Positions 52,197 through 60,722 of a stretch of DNA of 64,000 nucleotides are shown in pieces. Below the pieces are notes generated by a model that ran no database searches, was not told where the DNA came from, and saw only the letters and a list, made by a program, of their open reading frames with translations. The first letter of the stretch is position 1, and each line of letters opens with the position of its first letter. A program made the position numbers and the translations under genes. The DNA comes from Chitinophaga terrae (ex Kim and Jung 2007) (GTDB lineage: Bacteria > Bacteroidota > Bacteroidia > Chitinophagales > Chitinophagaceae), in contig NZ_FNRL01000022.1 in NCBI RefSeq assembly GCF_900107795.1, positions 48,113 through 112,112 of the forward strand, given 5' to 3'.

Positions 52197-52828
52197 TTTC
52201 AACTGCCATCCGTATCCTGATCGGCGATGATCACCCGTTGGTGACGGAAGGATTGAGTACGCTGTTAAGTGAACGCAAACATCTTGTCATTGCCGGGAAA
52301 GCCGCTACGGGCAAAGAAGTGCTGGAACTGGTAAAAACAGTGCCGGCAAATGTGCTGTTGCTGGATGTAAACCTGCCTGATATGAGCGGTATCGACATTT
52401 GTTTGCAGAGCAAGAAGCTATGCCCCGAGCTCTATATACTTGGCTTAAGCAATTTCAGCGAACGCAGCATTATATTGAACATGTTGCATAATGGCGCTTC
52501 CGGTTACTTGTTGAAAAGCGTATCCATACAGGAAATGGTGAATGCGATAGAAGTGGTGGCCAGTGGCGGCATTTATCTCAGCAAGGATGCGCAGCAATTG
52601 CTTACCCACCAGGAAGTTTTCGGGCCGAACGAAAAGCCGATATTGACGGCCAGGGAAAAAGAAGTGCTGGAACTTATCATACAGGGACTCACCTCTCCGC
52701 AGGTTGCCACCCGGCTGCATATCAGCCCGTTGACGGTGGAGAGTCACCGGAAAAGTCTGATGCAGAAATTCAAAGCCAATAATGCGGCAGTGCTGGTGCG
52801 TAAGGCTACGGAGTGGGGATTTGCGTGA
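52193..52828 (+). CDS. LuxR/NarL-family response regulator
   Basis: From the ATG at 52193 the protein has 211 residues. The receiver domain has IGDDHPLV, the phosphorylated Asp58 in LLLDVNLPDMSG and a Lys in YLLKSVS. The LuxR helix-turn-helix (about 148-200) reads LTAREKEVLELIIQGLTSPQVATRL, then TVESHRKSLMQKF. It is the partner of the kinase encoded upstream. Targets are not visible; the 52829-53204 gap behind it carries no gene I can support, apart from a possible 49-codon frame ending LFQKERE at 53119. Confidence 0.95.
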   Translation: MISTAIRILIGDDHPLVTEGLSTLLSERKHLVIAGKAATGKEVLELVKTVPANVLLLDVNLPDMSGIDICLQSKKLCPELYILGLSNFSERSIILNMLHNGASGYLLKSVSIQEMVNAIEVVASGGIYLSKDAQQLLTHQEVFGPNEKPILTAREKEVLELIIQGLTSPQVATRLHISPLTVESHRKSLMQKFKANNAAVLVRKATEWGFA

Positions 52829-53136
52829 ATTGGAATTCGTCTTATCTTTAAAGTACCGTTAAAGCTACCATCAAAATGGGAGGCGACTCGTTTTTCGGCT
52901 TTACTGTAACGGAATTAATACCCGATTAAAAGGTTGTCTGGCTGATCACTGATTGTTGTATGCCCTGATGTGAGCCGGGCTGGACACATTGGATTAAAAC
53001 TAGCCTGCATTCTTATTTTACAACGGGGAAAGGTGTTTTCAGAAAGCCTGCAAAGTAAGGTGACGCAGCAAGATCGGGTGCTGGCATTCATTAATTTATT
53101 TCAGAAAGAAAGGGAGTAATGATCTCCGCAAAAAGA

Positions 53137-53168
53137 AAAAGTCCACCAACTTTAGCTGGTGGACTTTT
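53137..53168. terminator. Terminator of tRNA-Arg copy 3
   Basis: AAAAGTCCACCAAC pairs with GCTGGTGGACTTTT, with A and T tracts. On the minus strand it lies 37 nt after the tRNA 3' end. Confidence 0.85.
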
Positions 53169-53204
53169 ATTCGTTTTAAGGCTTTTTAGATTTTCGCCTT
53201 TTTG

Positions 53205-53278
53205 TGACCCCGTCAGGATTCAAACCTGAAACCTTCTGATCCGTAGTCAGATGCTCTATTCAGTTGAGCTACGGAGCC
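53205..53278 (-). tRNA. tRNA-Arg (ACG), copy 3 (sequence variant)
   Basis: The 74-nt sequence GGCTCCGTAGCTCAACTGAA... forms a cloverleaf with acceptor GGCTCCG/CGGGGTC, anticodon stem-loop ATCTGACTACGGATCAGAA (anticodon ACG) and T arm CAGGTTTGAATCCTG. It differs from copies 1 and 2 in paired positions of the acceptor and anticodon stems (for example T to C with A to G), so it stays folded. Confidence 0.95.
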
Positions 53279-53299
53279 ATCTGTATTTTGATGGGATTG

Positions 53300-53330
53300 C
53301 AAAGGTAGATAATTTTTTCATTCCACCAAA
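53300..53330 (-). promoter_or_regulatory. tRNA-Arg copy 3 promoter (TTTG-N19-TACCTTTG)
   Basis: TTTG, 19 nt and TACCTTTG on the minus strand, 21 nt before the tRNA 5' end. Confidence 0.8.
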
Positions 53331-53405
53331 TATTTATCGAAATTTTTTCTTCAATCTTCTGATTTACATTTACTTTTACAAGGATTGTTTAACTTATTAT
53401 TTATT

Positions 53406-53879
53406 GTGAAAATACAACTCTGGAGCATAGGAAAAGAACATGACCCGTATATCAGGGATGGAATGGCTGTTTTTCAGAAACGGTTGCAGCATTATGTTGA
53501 TTTTGATGTAAAGCTTATTCCTACTGTGAAGCAAGCCGCCAGTTTATCGGTTCCTGAATTGAAGAAACAGGAAGCAAAGATCATCCTTGACCTGTTGCAG
53601 CCAACGGATTATTTGTTAGCTTTAGACGAAAGAGGAAAGATGATGAGTACAACACAATTTGCAGATTTCATCCAGCAGCGTACCAATGCCGGAACCCGTC
53701 AGCTGATCATCCTGATCGGCGGAGCTTTTGGAATTGACGCTTCCGTGCTGCAAAGGGCGCAAATGCAAATGTCGTTATCGCCCCTTACCTTTCCGCATCA
53801 ATTAGTCCGGCTTATCCTGACTGAGCAGCTTTACCGCGCTTATACAGTGATCAACCGGGAAAAATATCATCATCAATAG
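53406..53879 (+). CDS. rlmH: 23S rRNA (pseudouridine-1915-N3)-methyltransferase RlmH
   Basis: A GTG at 53406 gives VKIQLWSIGKEHD, the family start, and 157 residues, the usual size; the in-frame Met further up would add seven odd residues. SPOUT features are LLALDERGKMMSTTQFADFIQQ near 70, LIGGAFGIDASVLQRA near 100 and SLSPLTFPHQLVRLILTEQLYRAYTVINREKYHH at the end. It methylates the pseudouridine of helix 69 in 70S ribosomes. TACATTTA at 53365 is a likely promoter element. Confidence 0.95.
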   Translation: MKIQLWSIGKEHDPYIRDGMAVFQKRLQHYVDFDVKLIPTVKQAASLSVPELKKQEAKIILDLLQPTDYLLALDERGKMMSTTQFADFIQQRTNAGTRQLIILIGGAFGIDASVLQRAQMQMSLSPLTFPHQLVRLILTEQLYRAYTVINREKYHHQ

Positions 53880-53911
53880 TTGTTTATACCTATTAACAAA
53901 TTTCAAGCAGT

Positions 53912-54526
53912 ATGCCGTCGTTATCCATTAGTCTGATCATTATTATCTTTACCTGCCTGGTTTCAATTTCAGCATTCAGCAACCAGGACCAGTTATATAA
54001 GTTAAGCCTGCAACCCTATATGGTGAAACGTTACAACCAGTTTTACCGTTTCTTCACTTCCGGTTTTGTACATGCTGATTACGGCCACCTGATATTTAAT
54101 ATGCTGACGCTTTACTTCTTCGGAAGCTTCGTTGAGCAGGTGTTTATCTATCTTTTCAACAGCAAGGCATTGTATATAGCCTATTATATACTGGGTATCA
54201 TTGTAGCCAACCTGCCTTCTTACTTTAAGCACAGGAACAATCCCGATTATGTATCGCTGGGCGCATCAGGCGCTATTTCCGCCATCGTGTTTACATCGAT
54301 CCTCGTACAGCCCTGGGCTACGATCTCCGTTTTCTTTGCACTGCCTTTGCCGGCAGTGGTGTATGGAGCGCTGTTCCTGATCATTTCTGCTTATCTTTCC
54401 CGGAAAGGAGGAGGAAATATCAATCACGATGCCCACTTGTGGGGCGCATTATTTGGATTGATATTCCCGTTGATTTTCCAGCCGGAGCTGGGAACTGAGT
54501 TCCTTTTCAAACTCACTCACCGCTAA
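53912..54526 (+). CDS. Rhomboid-family intramembrane serine protease
   Basis: The 204-residue protein has six membrane segments. The active-site Ser lies in SLGASGAISAIVF (GASG, near 118) and the catalytic His in INHDAHLWGALFG (near 172). The extended start and HADYGHLIFNMLTLYFFG near 55 are typical too. It cuts membrane proteins within the bilayer; no substrate is indicated. It starts 32 nt after rlmH and its end overlaps the convergent tilS by 14 bp. Confidence 0.93.
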   Translation: MPSLSISLIIIIFTCLVSISAFSNQDQLYKLSLQPYMVKRYNQFYRFFTSGFVHADYGHLIFNMLTLYFFGSFVEQVFIYLFNSKALYIAYYILGIIVANLPSYFKHRNNPDYVSLGASGAISAIVFTSILVQPWATISVFFALPLPAVVYGALFLIISAYLSRKGGGNINHDAHLWGALFGLIFPLIFQPELGTEFLFKLTHR

Positions 54527-55865
54527 TTTTTTTCCATTCTATCTGCAGCACAGACTGGGTTTTGGGAGTGATCTTAACACGATCGTCGATCCTCAGACCT
54601 AAGACCCAGACTATCTTTTTTGCTGATTCCAGTACCCATACCTGTTCTTTTTCAGGCAATGATAATTTCTGGTCTATCAGCAGGCGGCTTACTTTTTTCT
54701 TTTTAGGCATTCCCAGCGGGTACAGGTAATCTCCCTGCTTCCACTTGCGCAATAATAGCGGAAAAGTAACCTGGCTGGCGTCGAGGCAGGCGATAAAGGG
54801 GGAAGTGGGTATAGGAAGATGGGGATCGCGTTTTTCCTGGCGGATATGCAGTTGTCCGCCTGCAAAATGAACATGCTGCTGTTCAGCATCTATGACCTGC
54901 AAAGGCGCCGCTATATCGGCCAGGGGTGTGATGAGCAGCCAGTTCCGGTTGCGGATGATGCGGTGGGTGCTGGTTTCTACATAGCGCCCCGATTCGCTTC
55001 CCAACAACAGCAATACCTGTTGTGTCTGGGCAGCCGAGCAGCCATAATGCCTGAAAATCTCCCAGGCAATTGTTGACAGCGGCTTTATATGCTGTAGCTT
55101 GCGAACAGGAACCATCCAGGTATTCCCGTTCTGTACCAGCAATTGTTTCTTTTTTCTTTCAACAGCTTCCTGGTACAGGTATTCCGCTTCCCTGATACGT
55201 TCGGTTGTTGCCGCCATATTTTTTACGGCCGCGGGGAAAACTTCCTGGATGCGGGGTATTACCTGGCGTCTGAAAAAATTACGTGTATACTTATCCGTTG
55301 TATTCGAACTATCTTCTACAAACTGGATATTTTTCCAGGCAGCAAAAGCGATCAGCGTATCTTTTTCGGCAAACAACAGGGGCCTGATGACCTTCTCCTG
55401 TTTGGGCAAAATCCCATGCAAGCCTGCGATCCCGGTGCCTTTTGCAAAGTTCATCAGGGCAGTTTCCACGCTGTCCTGCATGTGATGGGCGGTTGCAATA
55501 TAATGATATCCTTCCTGGTTACGGATCGCCTCCAGCCATTCGTAACGCAGTTCGCGGGCCGCAACCTGGATAGTCACCTGGTGCGTTTCGGCATACCCGG
55601 TTGTGTTGAAACTTACCTGGAAAAAGGGTAATGACAGCTGCGCAGCAAGCGCGCGGACAAAGGCTTCGTCGCGCAGCGACTCCTCTCCTCTCAGCTGGAA
55701 ATTGCAATGGGCAATGGCCGCATTGAACCCTGCCTGTTTGAAAAGCGTGGCCATTACAACAGAGTCTACTCCTCCGCTGACGGCGAGCAACACCTTTTGA
55801 GAGGGATCAAACAATTGCTGGCCCTGAATATAGGAAGTAAAATTAGTAAGTAGTTGATGAGGCAT
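54513..55865 (-). CDS. tilS: tRNA(Ile)-lysidine synthase TilS
   Basis: The 450-residue protein has the PP-loop ATPase motif LLAVSGGVDSVVMATLF near 28-40, the helper motifs AHCNFQLRGEESLRDE and ATAHHMQDSVETALMNF, and a C-terminal TilS domain with FPLLLRKWKQGDYLYPLGM and LIDQKLSLPEKE. It converts C34 of tRNA-Ile(CAU) to lysidine. The C-terminal domain is longer than the minimal E. coli one, as usual in the phylum. Confidence 0.96.
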   Translation of the reverse strand: MPHQLLTNFTSYIQGQQLFDPSQKVLLAVSGGVDSVVMATLFKQAGFNAAIAHCNFQLRGEESLRDEAFVRALAAQLSLPFFQVSFNTTGYAETHQVTIQVAARELRYEWLEAIRNQEGYHYIATAHHMQDSVETALMNFAKGTGIAGLHGILPKQEKVIRPLLFAEKDTLIAFAAWKNIQFVEDSSNTTDKYTRNFFRRQVIPRIQEVFPAAVKNMAATTERIREAEYLYQEAVERKKKQLLVQNGNTWMVPVRKLQHIKPLSTIAWEIFRHYGCSAAQTQQVLLLLGSESGRYVETSTHRIIRNRNWLLITPLADIAAPLQVIDAEQQHVHFAGGQLHIRQEKRDPHLPIPTSPFIACLDASQVTFPLLLRKWKQGDYLYPLGMPKKKKVSRLLIDQKLSLPEKEQVWVLESAKKIVWVLGLRIDDRVKITPKTQSVLQIEWKKISGE

Positions 55866-55883
55866 TCCTGTCAGATGAAATGA

Positions 55884-56195
55884 TTAATATACTAGTTCTT
55901 CGTAGGCCGATCTTAGTTCGTTCAATGCATGTCTTTCTCCTGCTGCTTTGGCCATTTCCATTCCTTTCTCGTAGGTCCGGATAGCGGCAGCCTGATCTCC
56001 TTTCCTTTCAAAAAGCTTTCCTAACTGGTAATATGAACCTACATATCCCGGTTCATGGGCCAGCAGTTCCTCGAACAACTGTTGAGCGGTTGCATCATCT
56101 CCCAGGCTTATATACTCCAGCGCCAGCGCATGTTTCAGAAAACTATCGTTGGGTGTGGCGAGTAGCAGTTGCTTAATCTGAGCTATCCTATCCAT
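55884..56195 (-). CDS. Tetratricopeptide repeat protein
   Basis: The 103-residue protein consists of TPR-like helices: FLKHALALEYISLGDDATAQQLFEELL then YVGSYYQLGKLFERKGDQAAAIRTYEKGM, with the Gly/Ala/Pro pattern of the repeat. It has no signal. It should mediate protein contacts; the partner is unknown. It lies 18 nt upstream of tilS on the same strand and may share its mRNA. Confidence 0.85.
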   Translation of the reverse strand: MDRIAQIKQLLLATPNDSFLKHALALEYISLGDDATAQQLFEELLAHEPGYVGSYYQLGKLFERKGDQAAAIRTYEKGMEMAKAAGERHALNELRSAYEELVY

Positions 56196-56295
56196 GCAAA
56201 TATTTATTAATCATTAATATTATATATCACGAAGTTATATCGTTAAACCTGACCAAAATCATTTTTGCTGCTGCGGTTAGCATATATTAATTAAA

Positions 56296-56303
56296 TATAT
56301 TTG
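56296..56303 (+). promoter_or_regulatory. Bacteroidota -7 element before etfB (TATATTTG)
   Basis: An exact TAnnTTTG match 37 nt before the etfB start. No clear -33 element lies at 19-20 nt. Confidence 0.55.
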
Positions 56304-56340
56304 CTCATACCGCATTTTTAAACCAAAACAGTTTTAGGCC

Positions 56341-57081
56341 ATGAAGATTTTAGTATGTATCAGTAAAACACCGGACACGACTGCAAAAATAGCTTTCACG
56401 GACAACAACACGAAATTCAATGAGGCTGGCGTACAGTTTATTATCAACCCGTACGATGAATGGTATGCGCTGGTCAGGGCGTTGGAGTTGAAAGAGACCA
56501 TTGGAGCAGACGTGCACCTGGTTACGGTGGGAGGAGCAGATTGTGATCCGATTATCCGTAAGGCATTGGCTTTGGGCGGAGATGAATCATTCCGGATCAA
56601 CGCGGAAAGTACAGATAGTTTCTATGTGGCCTCACAAATAGCGGCATTTGCCAGGGACAAACAATACGACATCATCTTTACCGGTAAGGAAACCATTGAT
56701 TACAACGGCTCGGTAATAGGCGGTATGGTGGCGGAGTTGCTGGAACTTCCCTTTGTTTCCATTGCCGCCAAATTTGATCTGAAAGGCACTGTAGCTACCA
56801 TTAACAGGGAGATAGAAGGAGGAGAAGAGATCTGCGAGGTATCGCTGCCAGTAGTGGTTTCTTGTCAGAAAGGAATGGCAGAAGCCCGTATCCCGAATAT
56901 GCGCGGGATTATGGCCGCCAGGACCAAACCTTTGACCGTTGTTGAACCAGCAGCTGTAGACACGCTGACCAGCGTTGTCAGCTTTGAACTGCCGCCGGCA
57001 AAGGCAGGCGTTAAGCTGATCAGCCCGGACAACGTAGAAGAGCTGGTGAAATTACTGCATGAAGAAGCAAAGGTTATCTAA
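56341..57081 (+). CDS. etfB: Electron transfer flavoprotein beta subunit
   Basis: The 246-residue protein has MKILVCISKTPDTTAKI at the start, NPYDEWYALVRALELKE near 38, and the AMP/nucleotide loop DIIFTGKETIDYNGSVIGGMVAELL near 110-135. It pairs with EtfA to carry electrons from acyl-CoA and other flavin dehydrogenases to the quinone pool. EtfA starts 38 nt downstream, so they share an operon. Confidence 0.97.
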   Translation: MKILVCISKTPDTTAKIAFTDNNTKFNEAGVQFIINPYDEWYALVRALELKETIGADVHLVTVGGADCDPIIRKALALGGDESFRINAESTDSFYVASQIAAFARDKQYDIIFTGKETIDYNGSVIGGMVAELLELPFVSIAAKFDLKGTVATINREIEGGEEICEVSLPVVVSCQKGMAEARIPNMRGIMAARTKPLTVVEPAAVDTLTSVVSFELPPAKAGVKLISPDNVEELVKLLHEEAKVI

Positions 57082-57119
57082 TTGGAACTGATTTTCTGAA
57101 CAACAAATTATTTGAATCC

Positions 57120-58091
57120 ATGTCTATCTTAATATTTGCCGATCAGGCGCAAGGTAAAATAAAGAAAGCGGCGTTAGAAGCTGTACAATACGGTGCAAAA
57201 GTTGCCGAACAGTTGGGCACAACGGCAACAGCCCTGGTTTTAGGGCCTGTAGAAACGGCAGAACTGGAAACATTGGGGAATTATGGGGCGAAAAAAGTGT
57301 TACATGCTGCGGATGCAAGGCTACACGAAGTTGAAAGTACAGTGTTTGCAAAGATCATTGCAGAAGCCGCCGGGAAAGAAGGCAGCAAGGTGATCATCTT
57401 CCCGCAGAATTTTGACGGCAAGGCCATTGCACCAAGGGTAAGCGCCAGGCTGAAGGCGGGTTTGGTTTCGGGAGCTATTTCCTATCCCGACACCAGCAAC
57501 GGGTTTGTAGTGAAGAAGAATGTTTTTTCAGGTAAGGCATTTGCTAATGTAAATATCACGTCGGAGATCAAGATCATTGCTATCATACCTAATACCTTTG
57601 CGTTGAGCCCTTCGGGTGGTACTGCCGCTGTGGAAGCATTTTCACCGGCTATCAGTGATGCGGATTTTAAAGTAAAGGTCGTACGTACAGAAACTGTCAG
57701 CGGCGATGTGCCGTTAACAGAGGCGGAGATCATTGTGAGTGGAGGCCGTGGACTGAAAGGGCCTGAAAATTGGGGTATACTGGAAGACCTGGCTAAAGCG
57801 TTGGGAGCGGCAACAGCAAGTTCCCGCCCGGTTGCAGACGCCGGCTGGCGGCCGCATCATGAGCACGTAGGCCAGACAGGGCTGACAGTTCGTCCGAACC
57901 TGTATATTGCTATTGGTATTTCCGGGGCTATTCAGCACCTGGCCGGGGTAAATGGAAGCAAGGTGATCGTAGTGATCAACAAAGATCCGGAAGCGCCGTT
58001 CTTTAAAGCAGCTGATTACGGGATAGTTGGAGATGCTTTTGAAGTAGTTCCTAAGCTGACCGAAGCTGTGAAGAAATATAAACAACAGTAA
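57120..58091 (+). CDS. etfA: Electron transfer flavoprotein alpha subunit
   Basis: The 323-residue protein has the N-terminal domain (about 1-190) and the C-terminal FAD domain with IVSGGRGLKGPENWGILEDLAKALGA in key parts, SRPVADAGWRPHHEHVGQTG, and YIAIGISGAIQHLAGV near 268, the EtfA signature. The FAD of the complex is bound here. A 13-bp perfect hairpin follows the stop. Confidence 0.97.
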   Translation: MSILIFADQAQGKIKKAALEAVQYGAKVAEQLGTTATALVLGPVETAELETLGNYGAKKVLHAADARLHEVESTVFAKIIAEAAGKEGSKVIIFPQNFDGKAIAPRVSARLKAGLVSGAISYPDTSNGFVVKKNVFSGKAFANVNITSEIKIIAIIPNTFALSPSGGTAAVEAFSPAISDADFKVKVVRTETVSGDVPLTEAEIIVSGGRGLKGPENWGILEDLAKALGAATASSRPVADAGWRPHHEHVGQTGLTVRPNLYIAIGISGAIQHLAGVNGSKVIVVINKDPEAPFFKAADYGIVGDAFEVVPKLTEAVKKYKQQ

Positions 58092-58105
58092 GAGACCAGA
58101 CAGAT

Positions 58106-58142
58106 ATAGGATTTGCGGTATATAATTTTCCGCAAATCCTAT
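58106..58142 (+). terminator. Terminator-like hairpin after etfBA
   Basis: ATAGGATTTGCGG pairs perfectly with CCGCAAATCCTAT around an 11-nt loop. The T tract follows only after about 20 nt, so efficiency is uncertain. Confidence 0.65.
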
Positions 58143-58231
58143 GCTGAAATTTAATTAGATTTTTTTTAGATAAGGAATATTTTTCTAACTTCACGGTCTT
58201 ACAAACTATTCAGCGACAACGCAAGACAGAT

Positions 58232-58828
58232 ATGAGAAAAATAGAACTGGAAATAGTTGCTTTATCACACAGCATAACCCAAACACATTCGTATGCGGTG
58301 GTTTTAGGTGAAGTAAATGGGTTAAGGCGTTTACCCATTGTAATTGGCGGTTTTGAAGCCCAGGCAATTGCAGTGGCGTTGGAGAAAATGCAACCCAGCA
58401 GACCCCTTACGCATGATTTGATGAAAAACTTCATGAATGCTTTCAATATAGAGCTGCAGGAAGTGATCATCAGCAATCTGCAGGAGGGCATCTTTTATTC
58501 TAAGCTTATCTGTTCCAATAACGAGGAAACCATTGAAATTGATTCCAGAACTTCGGATGCATTAGCGCTCGCAGTGCGTTTTGGCTGCCCCATTTATACA
58601 TTCGAAAATATTCTCAACAGTGCCGGTATCCTGCTGGATGATCCGGCAGGTAAAAAACCAAAAGCTGCAGCCCCTGTGATCTCTGAGCATGAAAAGGGAG
58701 CAGATGACGACCTGAAAAGTCTTAACCTGGAAGATCTTAATACCTTATTGCAGGAGGTACTGGAACAGGAGGATTATATCCGGGCTATCGCCATCCGTGA
58801 TGAAATAAACAGCCGGAAAAACAGGTAA
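58232..58828 (+). CDS. Bifunctional nuclease (DUF151) with C-terminal UVR motif
   Basis: The 198-residue protein has the BFN domain at 1-135: MRKIELEIVALSHS, GEVNGLRRLPIVIGGFEAQAIA near 30 and SRTSDALALAVRFGCPIY near 110. A linker rich in Ala/Lys and a UVR-type helix pair (LLQEVLEQEDYIRAIAIRDEI) complete it. Domain annotation comes from a plant enzyme with DNase and RNase activity; the role in Bacteroidota is not established. ispE follows after 60 nt. Confidence 0.9.
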   Translation: MRKIELEIVALSHSITQTHSYAVVLGEVNGLRRLPIVIGGFEAQAIAVALEKMQPSRPLTHDLMKNFMNAFNIELQEVIISNLQEGIFYSKLICSNNEETIEIDSRTSDALALAVRFGCPIYTFENILNSAGILLDDPAGKKPKAAAPVISEHEKGADDDLKSLNLEDLNTLLQEVLEQEDYIRAIAIRDEINSRKNR

Positions 58829-58888
58829 TTTCTTTTTTATTCATTCTTTTCGATGCTGCCGGTATTGCTATAGGGAGCAGGCGTTACT

Positions 58889-59698
58889 ATGATCGTATTT
58901 CCAAACTGTAAAATAAACCTGGGCTTGCATATTATCCGTAAGCGGGAAGATGGGTTCCATGACCTTGAAACCATTTTCTACCCATTACCGGTTACCGACG
59001 CCCTGGAGGTAATAAGCAGCAAGCAGGTACATTTCGAAAGCAGCGGGATAGCTGTACCGGGAGAGGCGGCGGATAACCTCTGTTTACGCGCTTACCAACT
59101 CTTACTGGCCGACTACCCTACCCTGCCGCCGGTTAATATTCATTTACACAAACATATACCAATTGGCGCCGGTTTAGGCGGCGGCTCCGCAGATGCCGCG
59201 TTTATGCTGCGTTTATTAAATACCAGGTACCAGCTGAACCTCGATGAGGCCAGGCTGATAGACTATGCGGCGCAGCTGGGAAGCGATTGCGCATTTTTTA
59301 TCCCCAACAAGCCATGCTTTGCGACTGGCCGGGGAGAGATAATGACGCCGGTAGACCTCGACCTTTCAGGTTATTCATTTTTGCTGGTTCACCCGGGTAT
59401 TCATGTCAATACCGGTTGGGCGTTCAGGCAGCTGGCGCCCCAGGTACCAGCGCAGTCTTTGCCTTCAGTTATCCGGAAGCCGGTAGAAGACTGGAAACAT
59501 TTGATGAGCAATGATTTCGAGGAGCCGGTATTTGCGCAGTACCCGGCGATAAGGGATATAAAGGAGAAAATGTATGGTAATGGGGCGATCTATGCGTCGA
59601 TGAGTGGAAGCGGGTCGGCTGTTTTCGGGATCTTTCCTAAAAACAAAATAGCTGACATCTTTTGGGATGCCAGCTACCGGGTATTTACAATCAGGTAA
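58889..59698 (+). CDS. ispE: 4-diphosphocytidyl-2-C-methyl-D-erythritol kinase
   Basis: The 269-residue GHMP kinase has FPNCKINLGLHIIRKREDGFHDLET at the start, the ATP loop PIGAGLGGGSADAAFML near 92-108, and GSGSAVFGIF at the C-terminus. It phosphorylates CDP-methylerythritol in the MEP isoprenoid pathway. It converges on rplT with a 3-bp gap. Confidence 0.96.
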   Translation: MIVFPNCKINLGLHIIRKREDGFHDLETIFYPLPVTDALEVISSKQVHFESSGIAVPGEAADNLCLRAYQLLLADYPTLPPVNIHLHKHIPIGAGLGGGSADAAFMLRLLNTRYQLNLDEARLIDYAAQLGSDCAFFIPNKPCFATGRGEIMTPVDLDLSGYSFLLVHPGIHVNTGWAFRQLAPQVPAQSLPSVIRKPVEDWKHLMSNDFEEPVFAQYPAIRDIKEKMYGNGAIYASMSGSGSAVFGIFPKNKIADIFWDASYRVFTIR

Positions 59699-59701
59699 AT
59701 C

Positions 59702-60046
59702 TTACTTTACTGAAGCTACCAGGGCTTTAAAGGTTTCTGGTTCGTTCATTGCTAAATCAGCCAACACCTTTCTGTTCAGATCAATGTTTTTGCTAGCTAA
59801 TTTGTTCATGAATACGGAGTAAGTCAGACCTTCTGCTCTTACTGCAGCGTTGATACGAGCGATCCACAGCTGACGATAGTTTCTTTTCTTCAGTTTACGA
59901 CCTACGTAGCTGTAAGTGAGTCCTTTTTCCAGGACGTTCTTCGCTACGGTGTAAACATTCTTTCTTTTACCGTAAAAGCCTTTGGCTTGCTTTAAGATCC
60001 TTTTTCTGCGGGCTCTTGAAGCTACGGCGTTAACTGAACGAGGCAT
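59702..60046 (-). CDS. rplT: 50S ribosomal protein L20
   Basis: The 114-residue basic protein starts MPRSVNAVASRARRKRILKQAKGF and continues GRKLKKRNYRQLWIARINAA, the L20 signature. It binds 23S rRNA early in 50S assembly. It lies 50 nt after rpmI, the usual order. infC, often next upstream in bacteria, is not in this window. Confidence 0.98.
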   Translation of the reverse strand: MPRSVNAVASRARRKRILKQAKGFYGKRKNVYTVAKNVLEKGLTYSYVGRKLKKRNYRQLWIARINAAVRAEGLTYSVFMNKLASKNIDLNRKVLADLAMNEPETFKALVASVK

Positions 60047-60096
60047 TGTTTTGTTTTTTTCTCAGGTTATAAAATTCGATTTACAATGACAGATGA

Positions 60097-60294
60097 CTAG
60101 CGCATTCCGAGCATTCTCTTAACGAGGTTAAGATTTGCTTCATGAACCAGTGTACTACCTCTTAAGCTACGTTTTCTTTTCGTAGATTTTTTGGTCAGTA
60201 AGTGGCTTTTGAAGGCCATGAACCGCTTAATCTGTCCGTTCCCACCCACCTTGAATGTTTTCTTGGCACGGGAATGAGTCTTTACTTTGGGCAT
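60097..60294 (-). CDS. rpmI: 50S ribosomal protein L35
   Basis: The 65-residue protein MPKVKTHSRAKKTFKVGGNG has the L35 pattern, ending LVKRMLGMR. It starts 20 nt after its own TACCTTTG promoter, so rpmI-rplT form a two-gene unit apart from infC. Confidence 0.98.
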   Translation of the reverse strand: MPKVKTHSRAKKTFKVGGNGQIKRFMAFKSHLLTKKSTKRKRSLRGSTLVHEANLNLVKRMLGMR

Positions 60295-60314
60295 CTTACA
60301 TCAAATTTGGTCTG

Positions 60315-60345
60315 CAAAGGTAGGGAAATTATTTAATAAAGCACA
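60315..60345 (-). promoter_or_regulatory. Promoter of rpmI-rplT (TGTG-N19-TACCTTTG)
   Basis: On the minus strand TACCTTTG is an exact -7 match, and TGTG 19 nt upstream is one base off TTTG. It is 20 nt before the rpmI ATG. Confidence 0.75.
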
Positions 60346-60578
60346 GTCCTCCGCAAATAAATATCAGCCAACACGAAATGTGGATAACTTTTTAATATTT
60401 TTTTACCCCTTCTTAAGGGATTGACAATCAATTTTCGATCAGATTAATCATAAACTTATCTGGTACCTATACATATTAATAAAATTTTCACTCTTTTAAA
60501 ATTGCCATATTATCCATAATTTTAATCTCAAATATTTCATATATTTTAACCATACCATGTATTAAATACCAGAAGCCT

Positions 60579-60671
60579 ATGAAACCATTTTACACACCTG
60601 CCAACCGGTACCAGCCTTTATTAAAAGGCGAATTTAACCAATGTAAAGAGTTGTGGAACTGGCTCGTCTGA
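60579..60671 (+). CDS. Possible leader peptide of the adhesin gene
   Basis: A 30-residue frame from the ATG at 60579 reads MKPFYTPANRYQPLLKGEF and ends ELWNWLV at a TGA that lies inside a hairpin. The rest of the 428-nt gap before the adhesin is AT-rich and holds the rpmI promoter. No homology is known, so it could be a small protein, a regulatory uORF or chance. Confidence 0.4.
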   Translation: MKPFYTPANRYQPLLKGEFNQCKELWNWLV

Positions 60672-60700
60672 CCCCTTCGGTTAGTCAGACCTGATACTTT
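60666..60700 (+). terminator. Hairpin with T tract before the adhesin gene
   Basis: GTCTGAC (60666) pairs with GTCAGAC (60684), and TTTTTT follows 7 nt later. The stem includes the stop codon of the preceding small frame, so translation could melt it. Confidence 0.45.
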
Positions 60701-60722
60701 TTTCACTTAACTGTTTGCACCT

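Noticed and set aside
52957..53119. A 49-codon frame (GTG start, ending LFQKERE) in the gap before the third tRNA
   Set aside because: It has no recognisable motif, promoter or conservation clue, and it could be a remnant or chance.
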